Shown in pieces: positions 1-6,387 of a DNA stretch of 14,997 nt. The notes below the pieces were generated by a model, which saw only the letters and a list, made by a program, of their open reading frames with translations, had not been told where the DNA came from and made no database searches. Positions within the stretch are counted from its first letter, which is position 1, and the number at the start of each line of letters is the position of its first letter. The DNA is from Rickettsia typhi (lineage in GTDB: Bacteria; Pseudomonadota; Alphaproteobacteria; Rickettsiales; UBA1997): NCBI GenBank assembly GCA_945903615.1, contig CAMDOL010000022.1, forward strand, positions 1 through 14,997, given 5' to 3'. A program made the position numbers and the translations under genes.

Positions 1-265
1 AATAGAATTTCAAAATCAATATTTTTTGCCAAAATTTCTGATTCTAAAGCAGCAGGAATTTTGATAGTTAAATGTTCGCCACCTTTAATTTTATAATCAC
101 AGCCAGTGATTACATTTTTGCCATCAAAAACACAGCCAGACCCAATCAAATTCTGAATTCTGCCCCGAGAAAATTCAAGTTTTCTTCGCGATAATTTGCT
201 GACTAAAAATTTATCCAACCTTTGTTTTCTATCCTCTTTTTTGGCCTGAAAAATTAGCTCTTCCA
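1..265 (-). CDS. RluD/RluC-family 23S rRNA pseudouridine synthase, N-terminal part (partial)
   Basis: A minus-strand reading frame opens with ATG at 265-263 and stays open for 88 codons to the window edge, so only the N-terminus is present. Residues about 15-75 look like an S4 RNA-binding domain: RLDKFLVSKL, then FSRGRIQNLIGSG, VFDGKNV, and YKIKGGEHLTIKIP. This is the arrangement at the start of the RluA/RluC/RluD enzymes, which isomerise uridines in 23S rRNA. The segment after it (ending in NIDFEIL) fits the strand that leads into their catalytic domain. The catalytic aspartate motif would lie outside the window, so RluC and RluD cannot be told apart and no symbol is given. No Shine-Dalgarno motif precedes the ATG. 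The gene is divergent from the Mg2+ ATPase gene, with a palindromic repeat between them. Confidence 0.8.
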
Positions 266-335
266 TTTGTTAAAATTTATTGAATTGGTATTAAATATTG
301 TTCGCCGCATTTTCGCTGCCTTTGTAAAACTATTA

Positions 336-520
336 AGGAACCTCTTAACAACTAAAACAATGTTTTAGAAAAATTGATCTTTTTGGTCTTTTTTGGCATA
401 AATTCCATTATTTTTGGTGAAATATGGAAATATTCCACCAAAAAGTAATGGAATTTATGCCAAAAAAGACCAGAAAGATCAATTTTTCTAAAACATTGTT
501 TTAGTTGTTCAGAGGTTTCT
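336..520. mobile_element. MITE-like 185-bp near-perfect palindrome (copy 1)
   Basis: Positions 336-425 and 430-520 are inverted copies of each other around a 4-nt centre (GGAA, 426-429). I count about four substitutions and one single-base indel between the 90- and 91-nt arms. The ends read AGGAACCTCT on the left and, reverse-complemented, AGAAACCTCT on the right. Each arm contains a nested palindrome, CTAAAAC-AAT-GTTTTAG at 352-368 and its partner at 488-504. There is no reading frame for a transposase, and the same sequence recurs at the right end of the window. These are the features of a non-autonomous miniature inverted-repeat element. Flanking bases (TAA left, TAC right) do not give a clean target duplication. 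If transcribed it would fold into a very long hairpin. Confidence 0.8.
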
Positions 521-538
521 ACACATTAGGTTTAGCTT

Positions 539-567
539 TTGCAATTTTTAAAATGAAAATTGATATT
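539..567 (+). promoter_or_regulatory. Candidate sigma70-like promoter for the Mg2+ ATPase operon
   Basis: TTGCAA at 539-544 is separated by 17 bases from GATATT at 562-567, between the palindromic element and the ATPase start at 653. This would give a leader of roughly 80 nt. The match is modest in an AT-rich background where such pairs are common. I see no convincing Mg2+-sensing riboswitch (M-box) structure in the leader. Confidence 0.25.
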
Positions 568-652
568 ACTATTTATAGCAAGTTTTTTGCTGATATTTTG
601 GATTAGATAATCAAAATTTCAAATTCCATCCAGCAACAAATAATCTTACCCG

Positions 653-3337
653 ATGAAACTGCCATTTTTTTTCTGCTCCAAAATCAATGAAAATCAGCAA
701 GTTGGAAAGCCAACTGGAAACTCGCCAGAAAGCATTGTTTTGTCTGCGGCATATTCAGAAAATGACAAATTGCTTTCCTCACTCAACAGTTCAATTGATG
801 GAATTTCCGATGATGAAGCTTTGCTCAGACAAGAAAAATATGGTGCTAATCAGGTTGTGCAAATTGAAAAAAATTCTCTTTTTGTGTTGCTTTTCAAGTC
901 AATTAATCCTCTGAATATTCTGCTTTTAACCCTAGCCTTAGTGTCGTTTTTTATTGGTGATTTTAAAGCGGCAATTATTATTACTGTGATGGTTTTGCTC
1001 AGTATTGTTCTGACTTCCTTTCAGGAATATCGCTCTGGAAGAGCGGTAGAAAAATTGCGTTTAATGGTTCGCACCACAGCAACGGTGATTCGTAAAAATG
1101 AAGTTGAGGAAAATGAAGATGAGGAACAATTTTTTCCCCAAACTAATATTGAAAAACGCGAAATTGAAATTGAACAATTAGTTCCTGGAGATGTAATTCA
1201 ATTGGCGGCCGGTGATATTATCCCTGCTGATGTGCGTTTGATTTTTGCTAAAGATTTATTTGTTAATCAGTCAAGTTTGACTGGCGAATCTTTGCCAGTA
1301 GAAAAATCTTCTAATATTGAAACTAAAAAAACCAGCAACTCTTTAGAGTTTAGCAATATTTGCCATATGGGCAGCAATGTGGTGAGTGGCACTGCGATGG
1401 CGTTGGTTTTGCTTACTGGAAAAAATACTTTTTTTGGAAGAATCGCCAGTAAAATTACTGCCAAGAAGTTGAAGACCAATTTTGATTTAGGTATCAAGCA
1501 ATATACTTGGTTGATGATTCGTTTTATGTTAGTGATGGTTCCAATTGTCTTTGCGCTTAATGGTTTTGGCAAAGGTGATTGGTTCTCGGCTTTTCTATTC
1601 GCGGTTGCGGTTGCGGTTGGTTTAACGCCTGAAGTTTTGCCGATGATTGTGACTATCAATTTGGCGCGTGGTGCAATTGCAATGTCGCGTAATAAAGTTA
1701 TTGTTAAGCATTTAAGCTCAATTCAAAATTTTGGCGCAATGGATGTGTTGTGTTCAGATAAAACTGGAACATTAACAAAAGATAAAGTTATCCTAGAAAA
1801 ATATGTTAATCTAAGTGGTGAAGAAAGTGAGTTGGTGTTAAGCTACGCTTACCTCAACAGCTTCTATCAAACTGGTCTAAAAAATCTTTTAGATCGTGCA
1901 ATTCTAGATCATGGAGATCAAAATTATGATGCGTTTTTAGATCGTAAATATCAAAAAATTGATGAAATTCCCTTTGATTTTAATCGACGCAGAATGTCAG
2001 TAGTTTTGGAGGATAATCAAAAACAACATTTGGTGATTTGCAAAGGTGCGGTTGAAGAGATGCTAAATATTAGCTCAAAAGCGCTGATAAATGGTGATAT
2101 TGTTGATCTAAATAATATTGAGAGAGCCAGATTAAATATGCTCGCTAATGATTTTAGTGAAGATGGTTTTCGGGTTATTGCGGTAGCGATTAAAGAAATT
2201 AAAGACAATAAAGTTCAATATGCAGTTGCTGACGAGCAAGGTTTAACGCTAATTGGTTTTATGGCGTTTTTAGATCCGCCAAAAGAAACAACTGCCGAGG
2301 CGATTGCTTTGTTAAATAAACAAGGTGTGAGTGTAAAAATTCTCACTGGTGATGCGATGGCGGTGACTAAAAAAATCTGCAAGGAAGTTGGAATTAATGT
2401 TCAGAATGTAATGCTGGGAGTTGAGCTTGACAGACTTAGTGATAAAGAATTGGAAGAGATTGTCAAAGATACCACAATCTTTGCTAAACTTTCTCCATTA
2501 CACAAAGAAAGAATTGTCAAAGCTCTGCAAAATAGTGGCTTTGTCGTCGGGTTTTTGGGTGATGGAATTAATGATGCTGCAGCGTTGAAAGCCGCAGATG
2601 TTGGAATTTCAGTTGATAGTGCGGTCGATGTTGCAAAAGAATCAGCCGATATTGTCTTGCTAGAAAAATCTTTGTTAGTGCTTGAAAAAGGCATTATTAA
2701 AGGTCGAACTGTTTTTGGCAATATTATCAAATATGTAAAAATGGGCTCGTCATCTAACTTTGGGAATATGTTTTCTGTGATGGGTGCCAGCTGTTTTTTG
2801 CCATTCTTGCCAATGCTACCAATCCAGATTCTAACCAATAATTTGCTTTATGATTTTTCACAGGCTGCAGTGGCGACAGATAATGTGGATGAAGAATATC
2901 TGGAGAAGCCTAGAAAATGGGATATGAAAGAGATTAGCAGATTTATGTTTATTTTAGGGCCAATCAGTTCAATTTTTGATTATGTAATGTTTGCAATTCT
3001 AATCTTTGGCTTTGGTGCTTGGAACAATCCGGCTTTGTTTCAAACTGGTTGGTTTGTTCATTCTTTGGTTTCGCAAACTATAATCATTCATGTGATTCGT
3101 ACCAACAAAATTCCTTTCCTGCAAAGCCGTGCGAGCTGGACAATGATTATTTCCTCAATCGTGATTATTATAATTGGTTTATATTTACCATTTTCACCAC
3201 TAGCAGATAGTTTGGGTTTGGTGCAATTGCCAGCAAAATATTTTGGCTTTTTAGTAATTGTCATTATAAGCTACGCCGCTTTAGTGCAGCTGGTCAAAAA
3301 AACCTACTTTAAACTACCAATCAAAATCATAAAATAA
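653..3337 (+). CDS. mgtA: MgtA/MgtB-type P3B Mg2+-importing ATPase
   Basis: An 894-residue inner-membrane P-type ATPase expected to import Mg2+ with ATP hydrolysis. The length is close to E. coli MgtA (898), and long stretches resemble it. The actuator-domain TGES is at 210-213. The transmembrane motif LTPEVLPMIV precedes the phosphorylation motif DKTGTLT, whose phospho-acceptor is D369. The TGD motif (KILTGDA) is present, as is the hinge motif GDGIND at 636-641. FLPFLPM, SNFGN and the closing membrane helices (ASW, LPFSPLA) are typical of the Mg2+ subgroup. In the hinge, Ala643 stands where the usual GDGxNDAPAL has Pro. An acidic stretch (EENEDEEQ) lengthens the actuator domain relative to E. 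coli. The start is the only plausible ATG and has no Shine-Dalgarno motif. Its TAA overlaps the ychF ATG by one base, so the two are probably co-transcribed and translationally coupled. Confidence 0.93.
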   Translation: MKLPFFFCSKINENQQVGKPTGNSPESIVLSAAYSENDKLLSSLNSSIDGISDDEALLRQEKYGANQVVQIEKNSLFVLLFKSINPLNILLLTLALVSFFIGDFKAAIIITVMVLLSIVLTSFQEYRSGRAVEKLRLMVRTTATVIRKNEVEENEDEEQFFPQTNIEKREIEIEQLVPGDVIQLAAGDIIPADVRLIFAKDLFVNQSSLTGESLPVEKSSNIETKKTSNSLEFSNICHMGSNVVSGTAMALVLLTGKNTFFGRIASKITAKKLKTNFDLGIKQYTWLMIRFMLVMVPIVFALNGFGKGDWFSAFLFAVAVAVGLTPEVLPMIVTINLARGAIAMSRNKVIVKHLSSIQNFGAMDVLCSDKTGTLTKDKVILEKYVNLSGEESELVLSYAYLNSFYQTGLKNLLDRAILDHGDQNYDAFLDRKYQKIDEIPFDFNRRRMSVVLEDNQKQHLVICKGAVEEMLNISSKALINGDIVDLNNIERARLNMLANDFSEDGFRVIAVAIKEIKDNKVQYAVADEQGLTLIGFMAFLDPPKETTAEAIALLNKQGVSVKILTGDAMAVTKKICKEVGINVQNVMLGVELDRLSDKELEEIVKDTTIFAKLSPLHKERIVKALQNSGFVVGFLGDGINDAAALKAADVGISVDSAVDVAKESADIVLLEKSLLVLEKGIIKGRTVFGNIIKYVKMGSSSNFGNMFSVMGASCFLPFLPMLPIQILTNNLLYDFSQAAVATDNVDEEYLEKPRKWDMKEISRFMFILGPISSIFDYVMFAILIFGFGAWNNPALFQTGWFVHSLVSQTIIIHVIRTNKIPFLQSRASWTMIISSIVIIIIGLYLPFSPLADSLGLVQLPAKYFGFLVIVIISYAALVQLVKKTYFKLPIKIIK

Positions 3338-4440
3338 TGTCTTTCAAATGCGGTATTGTTGGCTTGCCAAATGTTGGCAAATCAACTCTTTTTAATGCTC
3401 TCACTCAAACTGCCTTGGCAGAAGCCGCCAATTACCCATTTTGCACGATTGAACCCAACATAGGCAAGGTTTCAGTGCCTGACGAAAGATTACAAAAACT
3501 AACCAAAATTGCCGGATCAGCAGTGATAATTCCAACCCAAATCGAATTTGTTGATATTGCTGGATTAGTCAGGGGCGCTAGTAAAGGCGAGGGATTGGGC
3601 AATCAATTTTTATCACATATCAGAGAAGTTGATGCGATTGTAAATGTGACGCGTTGTTTTGAAGATGAAAATATTGTTCATGTTGAGGGCGCTATTGATC
3701 CAGTGCGTGATGCCGAATTGATCCAGCTTGAGTTGATTTTAGCAGATTTAGAATCTTTACAAAAACGCATTTCTAATCTAGAAAAAAAAGCTAAAAATGC
3801 CGATAAAGAAACTTTGTTGCAAATTGTAGTTGTCAAAAAAGCTTTGGAAATTTTAGGACAAGAAAAACCAGCTAGGTTGTTGGAATTAAAGGATGAAGAC
3901 GAAAGACGAGTTTTTAATAATTTGCAATTAATTACTGCCAAACCCCAACTTTTTGTTTGTAATTTAAGTGAGGAGGAAGTTTTGAAAGGTAATAAATACT
4001 CTGATTTGGTTGTAGAGCTTGGCAAAAAAAATGGTTTTCCCGTTTTAAAAATTTCTGCGCAAGTTGAATCAGAAATTGCCGCACTCAGTAGCGAAGAAGA
4101 AAAGAAAGAATTTTTAGCAGCAGTTGGCCTACAAGAAACTGGCTTATCTCAAATTATACGCGCTGGTTATAGTTTGCTCAATCTGATAACTTTCTTCACC
4201 GTTGGCCCCAAAGAATGTCACGGCTGGCAATTGCAAAAAGGATCAACCGCACCAAAAGCGGCAGGGGTAATTCATACTGATTTTGAAAAAGGATTCATCC
4301 GCGCCGAAACAATTGCTTACGCAGATTATACTCAATTCAACGGCGAAGAAGGCTGCAAGAGTGCTGGAAAATTAAGGCTGGAAGGCAAAGATTATATTGT
4401 GCAAGATGGTGATGTGTTCCACTTTAGGTTTAATGTTTAA
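3337..4440 (+). CDS. ychF: Ribosome-associated GTPase/ATPase YchF (OLA1 family)
   Basis: A 367-residue Obg-family P-loop nucleotidase, near the usual length (E. coli 363). The G1 motif GLPNVGKS is at 9-16 and G3 DIAG is at 73-76. Where a normal GTPase has NKxD, this protein has NLSE at 199-202; this altered specificity motif is the family hallmark and explains ATP preference in characterised YchF/OLA1 proteins. A coiled-coil region rich in Lys/Glu lies at about 125-170, and the C-terminus is the TGS domain (GVIHTDFEKGFIRAE, then YIVQDGDVFHFRFN). The family binds ribosomes and is linked to translation and stress responses; the exact role is unsettled. The ATG shares its A with the upstream stop (TAATG), which fits translational re-initiation from the Mg2+ ATPase gene. 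The next gene starts 3 nt after its stop. Confidence 0.96.
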   Translation: MSFKCGIVGLPNVGKSTLFNALTQTALAEAANYPFCTIEPNIGKVSVPDERLQKLTKIAGSAVIIPTQIEFVDIAGLVRGASKGEGLGNQFLSHIREVDAIVNVTRCFEDENIVHVEGAIDPVRDAELIQLELILADLESLQKRISNLEKKAKNADKETLLQIVVVKKALEILGQEKPARLLELKDEDERRVFNNLQLITAKPQLFVCNLSEEEVLKGNKYSDLVVELGKKNGFPVLKISAQVESEIAALSSEEEKKEFLAAVGLQETGLSQIIRAGYSLLNLITFFTVGPKECHGWQLQKGSTAPKAAGVIHTDFEKGFIRAETIAYADYTQFNGEEGCKSAGKLRLEGKDYIVQDGDVFHFRFNV

Positions 4441-4443
4441 AAA

Positions 4444-5145
4444 ATGACAATTAAATATTATTTTTTTGGCAAAGAATGCGTGATTAATCGGGCTCTAACT
4501 GATTACGCGGATTTGGAAAAAAATCTTGCCAAACAAAATTTTATTTCTCCGCGCCCCACCGTTCTAATTGATCAAGTTCATAGTAGTGATGTGGTAGTAA
4601 TCGATGATGAATCAAAAATTCCATTAGCCACAAATCGTCCAAAAGCTGACGCAATTGTAACTAATCTCAAAGATTTAATCATTGGCTTATTTACTGCCGA
4701 CTGCACTCCAATTTTATTTTTTGATGAAAAAAATTCTGTAATTGCCGCCGCCCATGCGGGATGGTTGGGAGCTTTCAAAAATATCACTAACAACACAATT
4801 TCTAAAATGATCGAAATTGGCGCACAAATTGAAAATATAAAAGTTGTTATTGGCCCAACAATTCGTCAAAAATCTTATGAAATTTCGCAGGAATTTTATG
4901 ATCGTTTTGTGGTTGAAAATTCTGAAAATAAAAAGTTTTTTATCGATGGCAAAAGAGCTGAAAAATATATGTTTGACTTGCCAGCATATGTAAAAGAACA
5001 ATTATACAATGCAGGAATAAAAGATATTATTGATGAAGAAATTGATACTTACAGCAATGCTGAAAAGTTATTTAGTTACCGCCGCAGTGCTCACCTAAAT
5101 GAGTTAGATTGTGGACGAAATGTTTCGGTAATTCAGATTAGCTAA
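4444..5145 (+). CDS. pgeF: YfiH/PgeF-family copper/zinc-binding polyphenol oxidase-like protein (laccase domain)
   Basis: A 233-residue member of the YfiH (DUF152, 'laccase domain') family. The three conserved metal ligands are visible: H46 in QVHSSDV, C87 in ADCTPI, and H104 in AAHAGW. The closing motif FSYRR followed by GRNVSVI is also typical. Family members have been assigned purine nucleoside phosphorylase/adenosine deaminase activity and, in E. coli, a role in correcting misincorporated L-Ser in peptidoglycan precursors (PgeF). Which activity applies here cannot be read from sequence. It begins 3 nt after the ychF stop with no Shine-Dalgarno motif, so it is most likely the last gene of the mgtA-ychF unit. 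Its last eight bases overlap the convergent biotin ligase gene. Confidence 0.88.
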   Translation: MTIKYYFFGKECVINRALTDYADLEKNLAKQNFISPRPTVLIDQVHSSDVVVIDDESKIPLATNRPKADAIVTNLKDLIIGLFTADCTPILFFDEKNSVIAAAHAGWLGAFKNITNNTISKMIEIGAQIENIKVVIGPTIRQKSYEISQEFYDRFVVENSENKKFFIDGKRAEKYMFDLPAYVKEQLYNAGIKDIIDEEIDTYSNAEKLFSYRRSAHLNELDCGRNVSVIQIS

Positions 5146-5869
5146 ATATCTCCCCTGAAGCAATCAGTTGAATTTGATTATTTACTTCTAAAACCAAGTT
5201 TCCATGTTCATCTAAATTTTTAAAAACCCCTCGCAGCGATTGATTTGGTAGATTGACAGCAATTTCTTGGTTTAAATTAAACGCTTTTTCTAACCATAAA
5301 TTTCTGATCGGTGTAAAGCCAAAATCCAACCACTTTTGATAAAGGATGGAAAAATGATCCAGAAATTTTTTGAGTAAATCAATTTTGTCAACAATTTGAA
5401 AGCCTTGTTCGTTAAGGTGACAAGATGGATAATTCGTATTTTCAGGATGAGAGTTAATGTTAACCCCAACACCCAACACCACGCAATTGTCATCTTTTTC
5501 CAATAAAATTCCCACCACTTTTTTGCCATTAATCAAAATATCATTTGGCCATTTATAGTTAATTTTTTTATTATTCTTAGAAAACTCAGCAAGAGCGAAG
5601 CCCATAGCTACAGAGGCTAGAAATGAAAGTTCAGAAATTTTATTAATTAATTTTTGGGGCTTTAAAGCCAATGAAAAGTAAAGATTGCCAATTGGTGAGA
5701 CCCAATTTCTCGCCATTCGGCCTTTTCCAGCGCTTTGTTCGTCAGCAAGAATGATGTGATTGTGATTGATTTGGTAAGATTTGGTAAGTTCTAAAGCTAG
5801 AGAATTGGTGCTTGGAAGTTCTGGGTAATGATCAATTGAAAAGTTTTGGTGGTAAAATCTGATAAACAT
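5138..5869 (-). CDS. birA: Biotin--[acetyl-CoA-carboxylase] ligase, monofunctional BirA
   Basis: A 243-residue biotin protein ligase, which makes biotinyl-5'-AMP and transfers biotin to the lysine of carboxylase carrier domains. Visible motifs in order: STNSLA (20-25), the biotinyl-AMP loop SAGKGRMARNW (46-56; first position of the usual GRGR is here G-K-G-R), KWPNDI (106-111) with the catalytic-region Lys106, GKKVVGILLE, and GVGVNIN (133-139). The short C-terminal domain follows, with LRGVFKNLDEHGNLVLE. There is no N-terminal helix-turn-helix, so unlike E. coli BirA it should not act as a repressor of biotin synthesis. It converges on pgeF with an 8-bp overlap. A terminator for the next minus-strand gene lies just upstream (5881-5924), so birA probably needs its own promoter or relies on read-through. 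Confidence 0.93.
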   Translation of the reverse strand: MFIRFYHQNFSIDHYPELPSTNSLALELTKSYQINHNHIILADEQSAGKGRMARNWVSPIGNLYFSLALKPQKLINKISELSFLASVAMGFALAEFSKNNKKINYKWPNDILINGKKVVGILLEKDDNCVVLGVGVNINSHPENTNYPSCHLNEQGFQIVDKIDLLKKFLDHFSILYQKWLDFGFTPIRNLWLEKAFNLNQEIAVNLPNQSLRGVFKNLDEHGNLVLEVNNQIQLIASGEIFS

Positions 5870-5880
5870 ATAAGAGGTCT

Positions 5881-5924
5881 ATAAAAAACAAAACCGAGCT
5901 AACCAAATTTGGTTAGCTCGGTTT
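5881..5924 (-). terminator. Rho-independent terminator of the small exported-protein gene
   Basis: Positions 5891-5924 form a fully palindromic 34-mer: AAACCGAGCTAACC, AAATTT, then GGTTAGCTCGGTTT. Read on the minus strand, the hairpin is followed by TGTTTTTTAT (5890-5881), the U-tract expected of an intrinsic terminator. It lies 21 bases past the stop of the small Ala/Lys-rich gene and just before birA. The plus-strand side lacks a comparable T run, so the orientation is clear. Confidence 0.88.
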
Positions 5925-5945
5925 GTAAAATAGGATAAAGATAAA

Positions 5946-6224
5946 CTATTTTTTAGCAGCAGCATCAACAGCTGGAGCAGCGGCATCAGCTTTAGGAGCT
6001 TCAACATGAGATCTTCTAGAGCTGTGTCTTTTTTTAGCAACTGGAGCAGCAACTTCGGCTTTAACTTCAGTAGTTTTAGCTTCAGTAGTTTTAGCTTCAG
6101 TAGTTTTAACTTCAGTAGTTTTAGCAGCAACTGGAGCAGCAGCTTTAGCTTGAGCTTTAGGAGCTTCTGCGAAAGCAGAATTTGCTGCAAGAGTCAAAGC
6201 AGCAACTAAGATTAATTTTTTCAT
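5946..6224 (-). CDS. Small Ala/Lys-rich exported protein with TTE(V/A)K repeats, function unknown
   Basis: I do not recognise this protein. The chosen start (ATG at 6224-6222) gives 92 residues beginning MKKLILVAALTLAANSAFA, a clear Sec signal peptide with an AxA cleavage site after residue 19. The open frame extends upstream to 6293, but those 23 residues would bury the signal peptide. The mature part (about 73 residues) has no aromatic residues or cysteine. It contains Ala/Pro/Lys-rich ends, four consecutive KTTE(V/A) pentapeptides (about residues 35-54) and a basic patch KKRHSSRRSH. It is probably disordered and periplasmic or surface-exposed; binding of nucleic acid, LPS or peptidoglycan through the basic patch is only a guess. 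The gene has its own candidate promoter (6338-6366), a leader of about 105 nt and a strong terminator, so it is an independent unit that may be highly expressed. Confidence 0.75.
   Translation of the reverse strand: MKKLILVAALTLAANSAFAEAPKAQAKAAAPVAAKTTEVKTTEAKTTEAKTTEVKAEVAAPVAKKRHSSRRSHVEAPKADAAAPAVDAAAKK
6061..6120 (-). repeat. Four tandem 15-bp units inside the small exported-protein gene
   Basis: The 60 bases divide exactly into four units: TTAACTTCAGTAGTT, TTAGCTTCAGTAGTT twice, and TTAACTTCAGTAGTT again. Units differ at only one position (A or G). On the coding strand each unit encodes one KTTE(V/A) pentapeptide, and the single variable base switches Val and Ala. Because 15 is a multiple of three, copy-number change would lengthen or shorten the protein without a frameshift. 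Confidence 0.9.
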
Positions 6225-6337
6225 AGTATTGTAATTGATTAAAATGTTTAACAAATGTTTCTGCAAGGGCTTAAATGGCGAATACAGAACCATAAATCAC
6301 CCTAAAATAAACTCTTAAGGCAATTTAAAGTGGGGTA

Positions 6338-6366
6338 AAAATATATCTCCCACTATTATTTGTCAA
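6338..6366 (-). promoter_or_regulatory. Sigma70-like promoter of the small exported-protein gene
   Basis: On the minus strand, a perfect TTGACA (6366-6361) is followed by a 17-base spacer and TATTTT (6343-6338). Transcription would begin near 6330 and leave a leader of about 105 nt before the ATG at 6224. This is the best -35 match in the window. It lies just downstream of the lpdA stop (6388). AGTGGG/CCCACT inverted arms at 6329-6334 and 6349-6354 bracket the -10 box. Confidence 0.5.
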
Positions 6367-6387
6367 TCAAGATTTTGGCTTTTTTAA

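Noticed and set aside
336..520. CRISPR or phage attachment site interpretation of the palindromic repeat
   Set aside because: There is one long palindrome per locus, without short regularly spaced repeats and spacers, and no integrase or cas gene nearby.
2401..2838. 145-codon minus-strand frame inside mgtA, and similar long antisense frames in lon, ychF and lpdA
   Set aside because: They lie entirely within strongly supported genes, lack recognisable motifs and reflect codon bias on the opposite strand.
5879..6190. 103-codon Leu/Lys-rich minus-strand frame
   Set aside because: It is another frame of the Ala/Lys repeat gene; the repeated codons read as Leu/Lys, and it would run through the intrinsic terminator.
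6006..6209. 67-codon plus-strand Ser/Phe-rich frame
   Set aside because: Opposite-strand shadow of the same 15-bp repeats; its low complexity follows from the repeat.
6225..6293. N-terminal extension of the small exported protein to the ATG at 6293
   Set aside because: It would place 23 residues ahead of a textbook signal peptide, and the candidate promoter gives a sensible leader to the internal ATG.
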